Notes: generated by a model not told the origin, from the sequence alone. Counted from the stretch's first letter, positions 11,325-23,550 are shown. The stretch: 64,000 nt of DNA from Spisula solida (GCA_947247005.1 OX365952.1:31250222-31314221); one strand, 5' to 3'. Numbers and translations: made by a program.

Positions 11325-11439
11325 GCATTAGCACTCGACGTATCAGAGCATTAGCACTCGACGTATCAGAGCATTAGCACTCGACGTATCAGGGCATTAG
11401 CACTCGACGTATCAGAGCATTAGCACTCGACGTATCAGA
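11325..11439. repeat. 23-bp tandem repeat, five units
   Basis: Five units of GCATTAGCACTCGACGTATC+AGA, with one G/A variant in the third. The first two units belong to duplication copy B; the remaining three lie outside it. Confidence 0.97.
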
Positions 11440-12164
11440 ATGGAAACAGGTTCAATATCATTAAAATGGTCTGATGGGGAATAAAAATGGTCTTCGTTTC
11501 AGACCTTTCTTTTAATCATGGTGCTTATACGTAAACTGGACTTTAACACAACACAATTTATACGATCAACCAGTCACCAGAATGGTTCTATTTAGTTTTG
11601 TGTTTGGTCCCTAGGCAACAATAAAATAATTCCTGTAGTATGTACCCTGACAATGCTTCTTTACAAAGTTAAGTTGACATTTTATATTTTTATTTTCAAA
11701 AGCATTGATATCTGATGACGTAACGTCAAAAGTCTTTCTTGTTTAGCCATTTTCCTTCCTTTTGATGTTTTAAACATGTTACGTTTTATCTTCTAAGATT
11801 TAACTAATATTTGAACAAAATATCACAACTTCGCCAGTGCCCATTTACACGGGGTGCCATTAATTTTACAAAATATTATATTATGTAACTCACACCTTAC
11901 AACCCGCTGTGTGTAAGGCAGTCCTATATGTCGAAGGCAGAGACACACGCGTTTTGTGCTACTTGAGTAGGGTAAGTATTTGTTATTTTATATGTGTTTT
12001 GCGTTGCTTGTGTGAGTGATCACTTGCATATATCGTTGACGCGATGAATGAACACTATAGTATATACAATTTATGAGCCCACAAATGCCATATTAATCGA
12101 GTAAACAGGTTTTAGGTATGCGATGTTTGCCAAAACTTTCGCCTTTGACATTGATTTTTGTGTG
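11440..12164. other. Intergenic, nothing recognised
   Basis: AT-rich unique-looking sequence with no coding frame, TIR or tandem repeat that I can support. Confidence 0.6.
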
Positions 12165-13436
12165 ATGGAGCGGTTTGGTGCTGTGCGATGTGGTGCGGTA
12201 TAGGGAGGTGTGGTGCTGTGTGATGTGGTGTGATGTGGAGCGGTGCGAGGTGTGATGTGGAGCGGTGCGATGTGGTGTGATGCGATGTGGTGTGATGCGA
12301 TGTGGTGTGATGCGATGTGGTGTGATGCGATGTGGTGTGATGTGGTGTGGTGCGGTGTGATGTGATATGGAGTGGTGCTATATGGTGTGATGTGGAGCGG
12401 GGTGCGGTGTGTGGTGTGGTATGAAGTAATGCGGTGCGATGTGATATGAGGCGTTGTGATGTGGTGTGAGGTGATGCGGTGTGGTGTGATGTGGTGTGAT
12501 GTAATTTCGTATGATGCGATGTGTTATGTTGTGGTGTGATGCGGTGCGGTTCGGTGTGATGTGGTGTGATGAGGTGTGATGAGGTGCGGGGTGACGTGAT
12601 GTGATGCGGTTCGGTTCGGTGCGGTGCGGTGCGGTGCGGTGCGGTGCGGTGCAATGCGATGTGATGTGTTGTGGTGTGGTGTGATGTGATGTTATGTGAT
12701 GTGATGTGGTGCGGTGTGGGACGATGTAATGTGGTGGTACGTGGTGCGGTGCGATGTTGTGTGATTCGATGTGATGTGGGGCGGTGTGATGTGATGGGGT
12801 GTGATGTAGGACGATGGGATGTAATGTAATGTGGTGCGGTGCGATGTGGTGTGCTGAGGGCGGTGTGGTGTGGAGCGGTGTGATGTGGTGCGGTGCGATG
12901 CGATGTTGTGTGATGCGGTGCGGTGTGATGTGGTGCGGTGCGATGTGATGGAGTGTGATGTAGGACGATTGGATGTGATGTGATGTAATGTGGTGCGGTG
13001 CGATGTGGTGTGATGTGGGACGGTGTGATGCGATGTGATGTGGGGCGGTGCGGTGCGGTGCGTTGTGGTGTGGGGCGATGTGATGTGATGTGATGGGGTG
13101 TGATGTAGGACGATGGGATGTGATGTGATGTAATGTGGTGCGGTGCGATGTGGTGTGATGAGGGCGGTGTGGTGTGGAGCGGTGTGATGTGGTGCGATGT
13201 GGTGTGATGTGGGGCGGTGTGATGTGATGTGGGGCGATGTGATGTGGTGCGGTGCGTTGTGGTGTGGGGCGGTGTGATGTGATGTGATGGGGTGTGGTGT
13301 AGGACGATGGGATGTGATGTGATGTAATGTGGTGCGGTGCGATGTGGTGTGATGAGGGCGGTGTGGTGTGGAGCGGTGTGATGTGATGTGGTGCGGTGCG
13401 ATGTGGTGTGATGTGGGGCGGTGCGGTGTAGTTAAA
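12165..13436 (+). repeat. 1.3-kb G/T-rich minisatellite (GATGTGGTGTGATGCG type)
   Basis: This is a dense mix of GTGAT, GTGGT, GCGGT and GCGAT pentamers with almost no C on the + strand. A larger block (GTGATGGGGTGTGATGTAGG…GATGTAATGTGGTGCGGTGC…) recurs at about 12791, 12946, 13090 and 13285. The long minus-strand frame here (HHTTSHHTA-type, 180 residues) is a product of the repeat, not a gene. The strong G skew could favour R-loops or G-quadruplexes if transcribed (inference). Confidence 0.97.
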
Positions 13437-14483
13437 TTGATACTGGTTATATGTGCAAAATTGCTATGGGGTTGTTGCAGTAGCCGGATATATGGTCCTA
13501 GTGCTTACATACTTCCCATTGCAAGTAAATGGAGCCATGGAATATGGGTTCGAACCCAACTATAGACGAAAACCGTTCAATAAATATGTTAAACAAACAT
13601 TTAACACTCGAAACGTTAACACACATCGTTTCCAATGTAAATACCTAACTACGTGTCCGTTGTCCTATTATCATAACTTCCTATACTACCCCTGAATACA
13701 TACCTGATAAATGCACCCGTGTATTGAAATACATGTAATAATATCCCATTGTACATTGACAATGTGCCATATTTAGCTGAAGACTACGCAGCTTGTATTT
13801 TAGGAATTTTTAGGACGCAATGCGTGGGCTAACCTCGTAAACTACCTTAAAATTTAAGACAACTACACATGTACTTGTAGTAAGTTATAAATTACATTGC
13901 ACTAGGTAACGTTGATGAGTCATCAAATGTGTGTGCATTGTAAATAGAACATATAGATCTATGTACATGCATACACCCTGATTTCACTGACACTATACCT
14001 GTACAAGAGCAAAATAGGTGAAAATGGGACCCACGATCGAGACAGATCAGGTTGAGATATTTTATTTTTATTTGAACCAACTAGTTTCGTATATTTAATT
14101 GTCTTCATCACACACTCTACCTGTGCAAGTCCATGACCCAATTTCCCAAAGCATTTCAAATGGGAATCTCAGCTCAAATTCGAGAATTGCTCAAATCGGA
14201 TTTAAAAAAAAATGGAGCTCATGTATAGCACACCTTTTCCCATTTTGTAATACCGATATTTAAGTCCGATCTCACCTGAAAATGATCTCATCGATATACA
14301 TGTATCTTTCAAAGTAACTGGGTTTTAATTCACCTTGAGATTTGTCAAGTGATAACAGTCTCATGAGTATGTCATTTTGTTGATTAAATCTTAATTTACA
14401 ACAACAGACAGAAAACCTCGATATAATTAGTATGCACATACCATGAGGTATTTTATGTACATTTGGCTAAGGACGCAGTAAGC
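13437..14483. other. Intergenic, no gene
   Basis: Contains a palindromic GGGTTCGAACCC at about 13545, which resembles a tRNA/SINE B box but has no convincing A box upstream. Otherwise AT-rich, with no supported feature. Confidence 0.5.
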
Positions 14484-14834
14484 GTAAAAACCCGTAAGTA
14501 TTCTATTCTTCGACCGATTTTAACTGTATCATCTGTCGATATCGATTGGATTTATCAGATGAGCGAAATTGTTGTGTATCCTCGAAGCTTAAGCCAAGTA
14601 CTATCCACGCAACTCAATATTTGTTAACAAAATGTCACCATTCTTGTCGTAGCATTGAGTCGGTATCGGGCAAAAAACTGAAAAGATTTGCTCAATAATA
14701 TTACGAGGCAAGAATTAATAGAGGATATTTGTGTTTTTCGGTGTAAGATCGAATTTTATTTCACCGAGTGAGCAGTTGACGCAATATCTCGTTAAAATCG
14801 GTCGAAGAATAACATACTTACGGTTGTTTTTAAC
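14484..14834. mobile_element. ~350-bp element with ~40-bp terminal inverted repeats
   Basis: GTAAAAACCCGTAAGTATTC…CTTCGACCGATTTTA at the left is matched by the inverted TAAAATCGGTCGAAGAAT…ACTTACGGTTGTTTTTAAC at the right, with about 5 differences over 40 bp. The interior has no coding frame. This is the layout of a non-autonomous DNA transposon (MITE). The target duplication is unclear, so the superfamily is not assigned. Confidence 0.8.
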
Positions 14835-15038
14835 TTTTTTGTTGACATATTCCTACTTGCGTTCTTAGCAAAATAATTACGTCATACACCACGTGGTATG
14901 TCCACATTGTAATAGTATGTTGATATCTAAAAGCAGCATTTCCATTCTGATCACCTCTGTTTTTTGCGTTGCAATTATAGTCGACTTTGTTAAAGGAAGA
15001 ACACGGAAATAGCCGATGTTTCACGATTGGTAGTGTGG

Positions 15039-15258
15039 GTATTGTGGCGTTTGCTTGTGGTTTTCTTTGTATGTGTTCCCATTTCTGCATTTCAAGGGTG
15101 CCCAGATTTTTCTCTCGAGTGGTGACTCCCTTGTCCGAGTTTTGCGTATTGTGACGTTTGCCTGTGGTCTATGCTTTTTTCAACGCTTTGTGAGGGTTCA
15201 CGTTTGTGTCTTTCCAGCTCAGATGTTTCTGTTGAGTGGTGACTCGCTCCCCTGTCCA
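15039..15258. repeat. Diverged ~107-bp tandem duplication
   Basis: GTATTGTGGCGTTTGCTTGT…GAGTGGTGACTCCCTTGTCC is followed by GTATTGTGACGTTTGCCTGT…GAGTGGTGACTCGCTCCCCTGTCC. The units differ by substitutions and indels, so the duplication is old. The closing phrase resembles that of the 37285-37491 tandem pair (GTGCCTTCCCCTGTCCGA), which may be a related family. Confidence 0.7.
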
Positions 15259-17032
15259 ATGTATCATGATCATTTCCATTAGGTCTGATTTTCTAATGTA
15301 ATCTTTATAGATCTACATGTATATTACTTCTGTTGATCATATTGGATTTGAATACATTAACCGCCTGATTGATTGGATCTAACTGATACACACGTTATGA
15401 ATACATGTAAGTTAATACCGTCTAACTCGATGTGTATCATAATATGTTGCAACAGCGCTAATGCACCGGAACCTTCTATTGATTAGTGAAATGATAAGGA
15501 ACGTGAGAAATTAAATGATGTTGATAATGAGCTAACGTCATGCTCAGAAGATTAAGTCGTGTCCGGTTGTTAGTGTGCTGTATTTGTTACCGGGGATCTG
15601 AGTTCGATTCCGAGCGTTTGCGGCTGGTCATTCCATATGTACCATGACATTTTGACAGCAATGTAAATATTCGTCCACATGCAGAGAAGTGGTTGGTTCC
15701 TTGTGGAATGGTAAATTAGCACTGGTTAGGATTCAGCAGCTGGGATACAGTCCATGAAGTCGACGTCATCAATTATAATTCCTAACGATCCCGCTACGGG
15801 TTGACAGTGAGAGTGGATCCTATTAATTTTTAATTGGTATGAAGAAATAAACCATGTAATTGCAACGAAAGGCGTCTTTTATACATTTGTCCACATAGAT
15901 TATCCATATTACCTGAAAAAGCCTTCTGGGCGAAACGTTGTATTCTAATGAATATACATTAAATGTTATTCGTGTTTGGTGGTTTCTCTCTATTTTCCAT
16001 ATTGGTACCCAACGTTTTTGGATATATGACAAATGTAAATATAGCGCGTCCCTATTTAATTGAAGATAATGTTTCACCTACAGTATATCAGTTGCACACG
16101 TATGTATACCTCACAGTTATATATTAAACCTATCACTGGGCCAATCGCAGTCCTGAAATACCCCACCGAATGTCAAGCGACAGAGCTATACCACCAGTGC
16201 CATTCTAATAAAGCCACTCTGGTATGTCACCACCTTAGATTGAAACGGAATCTCGAGGTCTGTCAGACCCGGAAATATGGAATATTATTATTCTACAAAC
16301 ATGTGAATTGTTGCACCTACCTATAGTTGTATGTGGGTTCGTCAGTACTCCGCCACTGGTCGACATTTTCCGTTCGAAATATTTACATTTTAAACTAAAA
16401 ACGTAAAATCACTTTAGATATATCCTCAATGTTAAACAACTGTCCGTTGATCCAATATATCTCAATAACAAATTTAGCAGCTTTGTATCACAGAATATAA
16501 ACGTACGTATCGTATTTTATATGAAACATTGATATGCTTTACCTCGCGAGTGTATGTTAAACTGGTAGCTTTAATATTGTGTAAGATTTAAAATGATCTT
16601 ATATTTACTTCCTAGTACGGCAATAGAACACACATTCAAGTTTATTGCCGTCAAGGTTTGAACAATTGTTATAAAAATATATATACATGTAAATACGTAA
16701 CATTTGAATAAGCCCTGATCAATATTCGTGTGTTATCGTTATTTTACTGTAAGACTGGTTAAAATAACAAATCTGATTGGACGATGGTTGAGCTCGTACA
16801 TTCACGAGTACCATTTAAAACGTTACATGCTATACCTTAGACAGTGCATGTTACCATCGGATAGATAAAGTTTTCATTATGTTTTAAAGCATGTGTGCAA
16901 GTTTGCGTGATTGATGTTAGTAACTTCCTGTTTACGTAAGGTTTTCAGGTACACGTAGCTTAAAAGTTTCGCTGCAGTTTCTTGTAATGCGAGATAGGGC
17001 AAATAATTCCATATCTGAATAGAATTTATGTT
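15259..17032. other. Intergenic with SINE-like and hammerhead-like pieces
   Basis: Around 15602-15611 GTTCGATTCC follows a tRNA-like stretch (15558-15600) and is followed by GGTCATTCCATATGTACCA, which suggests a decayed tRNA-headed SINE. The hammerhead-like motif at 15911-15950 is listed separately. The short ORFs here have no recognisable domains. Confidence 0.45.
15911..15950 (+). ncRNA. Hammerhead-ribozyme-like core, probably a retroelement relic
   Basis: CTGAAAA (15913-15919; the hammerhead core is CTGANGA), a short stem GCC-TTCT-GGC, then CGAAACG. That is the core order CTGANGA - stem II - GAAA, with one core G changed to A, so self-cleavage is unlikely. It runs into TTGTATTCTAATGAATATAC. 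Penelope-like retroelements and bivalve retrozymes carry hammerhead motifs (established). The similar CTGAAGA…TGGATTCTAATTTTC motif at 48117 suggests a shared family. Stems I and III were not convincingly resolved by eye. Confidence 0.4.
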
Positions 17033-17317
17033 CGTGAAGTTGGCAGCCTAGCAGCCTAGCAGCGTGAAGTTGGCAGGCTAGCGGCCTAGCAGCCTAGCAG
17101 CGTGAAGTTGGCAGGCTAGCGGCCTAGCAGCCTAGCAGCGTGAAGTTGGCAGCCTAGCAGCGTGAAGTTGGCAGGCTAGCGGCCTAGCAGCCTAGCAGCG
17201 TGAAGTTGGCAGCCTAGCAGCCTAGCAGCGTGAAGTTGGCAGGCTAGCGGCCTAGCAGCCTAGCAGCGTGAAGTTGACTGGCTAGCGGCCTAGCAGCGTG
17301 AAATTGGCAGCCTAGCA
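17033..17317 (+). repeat. Minisatellite of GTGAAGTTGGCAG / CCTAGCAG modules
   Basis: The full unit is 38 bp (CGTGAAGTTGGCAGGCTAGC…GGCCTAGCAGCCTAGCAG) and alternates with shorter forms built from 8-9-bp CCTAGCAG modules. About eight units. It is GC-rich against an AT-rich surround and not coding. Confidence 0.97.
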
Positions 17318-19854
17318 ATAGAATTTGTTCAAAATTAGTATATGAACACAGAATTACGTAGAAACAAAAAAATGCAACATAAATCATAGGTCACTGAACT
17401 TATTTATGTGTTACATATCCAACTATTTGTCCCATTTGTATTGGATGTGTTTTCAAGTCGACCATAGTTACCTTCCCTTGACTGGTGTTATACCGGTTTT
17501 AATCTGATCGATCTTATCTCGATTGCGTAATCGCGCTATGCTAACTCAGCGGGTTGTCGGAGTGTATGAATTAATATATATCATTTGCTGGAGGGGTTTT
17601 GTGCGTTCAGTTACACTTTGGTATTTTTGACATTTTGTATATGATGCATACCAGGATCTTTTTTATGGGCATATCTCTGTCATTATGAAATTTTGTTCAT
17701 AAGGTAGGTATCATCAGGAACATTTAAATGCTTCCATGGTATCATTCAGAATTCGTTGATCATGTGTGAGGAATCTAACAATTATGCATTTGTTATACTA
17801 GTAACCGCAATACATGTCACGATATGTATACTTATTGTCATGCATATTCGATGGATGATAAAAAGATAAACGGTTACTAGTAACTGTACAATGCTTGAGT
17901 ATGTGTGCAATATCACAAAGTACAGTTTAAATGAAATTTAGCAACCACTGATGATTTTTCAAGTATGTTGTACGGTTGATTGTTCAGTTGCATCTTCGAG
18001 CCATAGACCATACAATTATGGAACTGGTTTTTTAATATCTTGAAAAATAAAAAAGTTATGACAATTTTAAGTTCGTGAAATAGAGCGTTTTTTTCTTGAA
18101 TTAAATAGGAGAATATTCGCGCGCTTGCGGACCCGACAAAACTCAAATTTTCCCTCTAATTGTCACAAATATTTTATTTTTTCAAGATATCGGGATGAAA
18201 CATTTGTTCAACTTATTTATGTTGGACAAGTGCTTTCAAAGTTATGAAGAGTTGAAATGTTAAACAAATACTAAATCAGTTTTCATTGTTTTAATCAAAT
18301 CACAACATCAATCATATAACCAACAAAGTCATATATTCATTTTCAAGTTATCACAAAATGTAGTTTGGCTATTTTGACCTGAACCTGACCTTTATGCAAG
18401 ACTATATTACAAGGTTCTTGCTTTGAATACATGAATCGGCAATAAAGTCAAAGTTTCAAATCTCTAAAATCATAATAAAGTATGTATACAGGAAATATAG
18501 CGGTTATAACCCTTCACGCGAATGTACCACTTTTATTACCCCACATGCTGTGACAATCGCAGCGGGGCGCGGCATAAAACAATTAACAATGTGCAAATTA
18601 AATATGTGTATTACTTTTTTACTAAAAAAAAAAGATACCTGTTTTAAAAAACCGTAAAAAGGGGGCAGATCTAATTATCATATTTCTTATATCAAAACAC
18701 CAATCTGACGAGAAGAAATTAAACTATTAATCAAGTTTGCACAAAATATATTCCCCGAGAAACAAAAGAACTACGGACAAGAAAGTAACCAAGTTTGATA
18801 TCAAATCCGTTCATTTCCTTCTTTGTTCAATGCGAGTGATAGTCATGTTAAAAACCTTTAAAAAGGGGGTTGATCCCATAAAGATACAACTATGAAATTT
18901 AGTGCATTATATTGTAGACATATCAAACTACCAAATATGTTTGCATATAAGAAATATCTCAAATTGTTATTATCGTATGGACAATTTTACGTGGAGTCCC
19001 CATGCCTTCCAATGGTAAAAAAATTGTCACATGTGCGAATACAAATGGGACAAATAGTTGGATATGTCTGTCCTTGAAACTAGTGTTTCCTACAGATTTC
19101 AATATTCAAGGACAAATAATTCCGGCCTGAACAAGCCAGAGACCTACACAGGCCTGCCATTTCTCAGGCATTGAGCCGGTAATTACCGGCAATTTGATGC
19201 GACTACAGGCTCATCGGCTTTGAGGTCCAATTTACCGGCAATCTTGAGAAAATCAAAGCATACATAGTTCTCCACAGTGTATACCGTTTTCATAAAATCG
19301 TAGCGTACATGGTTCATAGTGTATATTGACAGTCGGTAATTGGTGATAAAGCAATTAACAGGAGCGGGTGTCATAAAATTTACCACCTCCCATTGTTCCC
19401 CAAATGTGATTCAGATTTAATATACTAGATCTGCCTCACTTGAACGCTTTCATTTTCAATATATAAAACGACTTTTTGACATAGATGATTTTAAAGTCGG
19501 TCTTTTACAGACATTTTTTCTGCATTTTTATATTATTAATTTGCTTTTTAAGCTAAATTGTATATATAATCGAAAATTATTGAAATACTTGTCGATATTT
19601 GATCAACATGAGTTAAATATTTTTGCTAATTAATTTATTAGAATTGAGGAAATATCTTTTTTTTTTAAATTTGCTTAGACAAGGCAGAGACTTATAGATT
19701 TAAATGAGTCTCTGGACAAGGCTACCAAGAAATGTAGAGCTCTAATTCTCCCTTGGTATTTATTCTAAGACCTAAATATTACAGAACAACTACTTGCATG
19801 GCTTTATCAAATTAAATGAAGTGGTTTTGATCTTGGAGGGCCTATATAATAGGC
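17318..19854. other. Intergenic, nothing recognised
   Basis: AT-rich with short spurious ORFs only. A GTCAAGGGAAGGTAACTATG phrase (minus strand, near 17465) belongs to the AAGGGA-GTAAC words scattered through the window, probably TE debris. Confidence 0.5.
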
Positions 19855-20110
19855 GGTTTGCGCGCTAAGCGGCTTGAACTAGAAGGTTTGCGTGCTATGC
19901 GGCTTGAACTAGAAGGTTTGCGCGCTAAGCGGCTTGAACTAGAAGGTTTGCGCACTAAGCGGCTTGAACTAGAAGGTTTGCGTGCTATGCGGCTTGAACT
20001 AGAAGGTTTGCGTGCTATGCGGCTTGAACGAGAAGGTTTGCGTGCTATGCGGCTTGAACTAGAAGGTTTGCGCGCTATGCGGCTTGAACTAAGCGGTTCG
20101 CGCGCTAAGC
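19855..20110 (+). repeat. 30-bp minisatellite, about 8 units, open in frame
   Basis: The unit is GCGGCTTGAACTAGAAGGTT+TGCGCGCTAA. Since 30 is a multiple of three it reads as a 10-residue peptide repeat (RLELEGLRAM/K), giving a 107-codon open frame, but the frame has only a TTG at its start, no ATG, no domain and no flanking coding sequence. I treat it as non-coding. Confidence 0.95.
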
Positions 20111-22957
20111 GAAAAATATTGAATTTGCCAGCATTGCGCGCTTTAATTCAATGTTTGCTAGAATCTCAGGCTTTTGCATGATTTTATTATGGCAGGCCTG
20201 CCTACACGTATGTTGGACATTATCATAATACAATGAACAAGTCATGTATTTAATTACATATTTCCTAATATGCAATATATAAGTGGCAACGATCAATACA
20301 ATGTTAACATCTATGGAATTATTGTAATCTTGACCAAACAGTTTTGACGCAAATTTTCATGTTTCCTCAAATTTCGACGCTATTCCAGAGGTTCTGGTAA
20401 CGATTTAGTGGTTGTATTTTCTGTTTTAGCAAACCGGTGTTCAAATTCATCTTGAAAAGGGACCAGCGGCCCCAATAATCCTACAAAACATTTATCCCAT
20501 GGCCTCATTTCGGTGTGGGATGCAGGTCCATCCATGGAAGTGACATTGGATTTATCCAAATTTGGGAAATTAGGCTGTAAATTTAAGCCCTATGTAATTA
20601 TTGACAGTTGCACATTGTGGTAAGAGGGTCAGTAAAAGGAAAGATGTTTCAGTTAATACATTCCTTCCAACCACATAATTATGTTCCGAATGTTTATTTG
20701 TTCAAGAATTATGAAGATTTAAATGTGTGCGTAACTTTACGTAACAGTAACCTGGTGTGTATACAGGTGAGTATGGATCTCATAAATACCAGACTATGAG
20801 TTGAACATTTAACGTGAATACTTATTTGTATTTTTTAAATACCGTGGCAGTCAATAAAATTGTCTAGAATACATGTATATGGCCTCCAGCCGAGTTGATT
20901 AATAGAATAGAAGAGAGATAACGCCTTCTGTCTTGATCAGCGATAACTCCAGTTACTTCCCTTGGGTGTGTCAATATTCGTAGTGTAACGCTATGTAGTA
21001 AACCAGGTAGATAGTTCGATCCCCAGCTCCAATATTAAGTTTACTAACAGTTTCTGTAGCATACGTGCCGACATATGGGACCCGCACACTCAAACCAGTA
21101 CTATAGACACATAGAGCTTTAAGATTTCTATCTGGAGGTTACACTTTAAGTGCCAGTGAACAAACTTGGTTGAAAACCCCCACAGGCCATGGAAAAGCGT
21201 TTGAATGCTGCCATTATTATCTCATAGTCAAACAATCTTGTTGTTACGCTATTCCCTTACTTAAAGTTGCAATGAATATCAACAGGGTGCCACTCTATGA
21301 AGTTGCAATGGGTCAAATCCCGGTCTAGTCTCTGGAACAGAAGTGTAGGGGTCGGTAAGTAAACGTGCCCAGCCAGCCTAGATGGCTCATCAGCCGCATT
21401 GGATGCTCCTTCAAACAAGGATGGCAGTATAATCAATAATTTAATACGTTATAAGTTATATGCCTTTCCAATATAATAATACGTTTCTAAGTTTAGTGTT
21501 TGTTCGACTTTGTCGACCAATCAGCGAGCTTGATTTCCGCGGTGTTTACTAATGTAATTTAGACTGATGATAATCCTCAACTCTTCCGAATAACACAGTT
21601 TTGGTGACAAAATCGACCTCACGTCGAGAATAAAGTCTGCTCGTCATGCCATTTCGGCGCTTGACTTCACGAGCGTTTCTATGACTTCGAATATCAAAGG
21701 GAAGGAACTCGTCCCTATTTTTTAATTTTTTTTTAAAGATCGTCAATCTAATTGCCAAGAAATAATTTATTAAGCAGATTTATTGCTGTGAATACCGTGA
21801 AATAAAAATATTTTAATGTTTACGGATGTTTATAATATTTCCGGACGGTACCGAAGTTTCCCGTAATTACACGAAAATACGTCGAAATGACGTCGGCTAA
21901 TGATGGACGGATTACGGACATCTTAAGGTTACGTTCAAATTAAATTGCTAAATATAGCTCTTTAACACCTACATGTTGTGATGAAGGGTGGTTCAATATT
22001 AATATCATTCAGTCAAGGAATACCTACAAGCCATATGCATCACCCAATGTGTAGGTCTTAAAGAATGAACGTTCTATTTTTCAAAATAATTTGTCTTCAC
22101 CAAGAAGTAATTTGAAGCCACTAGACCGTGCAAATAGACCGTGCCTCTTCGTGAAGCCCGTGCAAGCGAAGGCGTGCGGTTCCACTAACCATGGAATAAA
22201 CTAAAGTAGAACTTAAATTAAACTAAAGTATAAATTTGATTATCTCATTATATATTATAAACTAAGATGTATGTGTATTTGTCTTTTGCATATGTCTTTA
22301 CATGTTACCTTCTCTAATAGAGATATTACGAAAGGTTGCGAAAGTCAACATGTAACGTGTACGTCAGGCTACTTTGGAGTATTTCGTCATCATAGTTTCT
22401 CCAAGTTACCGACGTGTGACATACGAAAATATATTGTGTACTATGTCACAAAGGTATGCGTATGCACGGGAAACCCAATAATTCATCACCCGTGGTTTTA
22501 TTGAGTTTATATAAACACTCATTATCGATTTACGAAGAAATCATGTTACATCTGTCATGTTATGTTACACGCACACGTTGTCCTTCGCAAGGAAATTTTA
22601 ATTGCAACGCGTACGTATACATGTACGGGTAGCTACACGTACACGTAGTGGTACAAGTTCGCATCGCAACCTCTCTATTATTATTATTATTATAACGGGT
22701 AGTATAGATCAGTAAACCAACAATTCACAAATCGCACGATTTATTGAAGGACATCCCTTATAAAATGTCATCGTCCATTAGACCATTATACACGATTTTC
22801 TCGCGTAAATTATCCATGTACAGAACAATGTAAACGCACGTTAACCACGTGTTTCTTTGGGTTTTAACTAATACGTTTTTCTTCAAGGATTTTTAACCAC
22901 AATCGATCACTCCGTTCCTGTAGGTTGAGAGGGTAGAGTCTGAGATATATTGAGACA
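20111..22957. other. Intergenic, no supported gene
   Basis: Points seen: a CCAAT box (GACCAATCAGC at about 21515) near a TGACGTC CRE-like site (21887); a minus-strand frame at 21549-21758 (69 codons, basic, coding-like wording but no domain, opening on a TTG rather than an ATG); an (ATT)n run near 22677; and tRNA B-box-like GTTCGATCCCC near 21017. None is enough for a gene call. Confidence 0.45.
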
Positions 22958-23550
22958 GTGCAATGTTCTTTAAAAAAGCGTTCTTGTCGTCAAATCTTTA
23001 AAAGTTGTTGGATAAAATAAGCAATGTATTATGATGTACTACATTTACTCACGAGGTTAGACAAAGTAGATATCAAAAAAGCAAATTTATAGAAGCATGC
23101 CAGCAATTTCATTGCAAATCATGCTCGTTCACAAACAACGTCAACATGAGTCAAAGTTTGTTGTTGAGGACATAGTCAATAGTATAAGGAACAATTAAAC
23201 TCTTTCAAAGAAATAATTATGAAATATATTTATGTAACGTTACTTGTATCATACAATACTTCAACGACCTTGCAAACCGAAAGTAGAAAAAAGGTAATGT
23301 TTCTTGAATATCTTTTAAAGTATACCTTTTCTGTCCCAAACAAAGTAAGAGTTTGTTCCCTGGAATTAATTTTGTGAACGAGCAAGATTTTCAATGAAAG
23401 TGCTGCCAGGCTTCAATAAATTTACTTTGTGAATATTATTTTTGTTTAACTTCAAGGGTAAATGTTGTACATCATAATACTTTGCTAACCTAGCTGTATC
23501 CAACAAATTTCAATGTGAAGAATAAAACCCTTTTGAAAAAACAATCACAA
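22958..23550. repeat. Long imperfect inverted repeat (arms ~175 bp)
   Basis: The left arm (about 22958-23135) ends GCTCGTTCACAAA; the right arm (about 23371-23550) starts TTTGTGAACGAGC. The arms pair through GTACATCATAATAC, TTGCAATGAAATTGCTG-like and ATCCAACAA blocks at an estimated 75-80% identity. The pairing weakly continues into the ~235-bp centre. It could be a diverged foldback transposon or two opposite copies of one repeat. A transcript through it would form a long hairpin. Confidence 0.8.

Larger units (their letters stand above)
5861..11370. repeat. Segmental duplication, copy B (5510 bp)
   Basis: Near-identical direct repeat of 382-5860, joined head to tail. It lacks the copy A MITE (single TA at the empty site, about 8118-8119) but carries an extra 351 bp at 8881-9231. 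After its end the 23-bp minisatellite continues for three more units into unique sequence, so the right breakpoint falls inside that minisatellite. Coordinates can be converted from copy A by adding 5479 before the MITE, 5286-5287 after it, 5629 after the 351-bp segment, and 5510 after the decamer array. Confidence 0.95.

Noticed and set aside
12112..12654. 180-codon minus-strand ORF rich in His/Thr/Ser
   Set aside because: It lies inside the G-rich minisatellite; the frame is open because the repeat lacks stop triplets on that strand. No domain, no codon bias.
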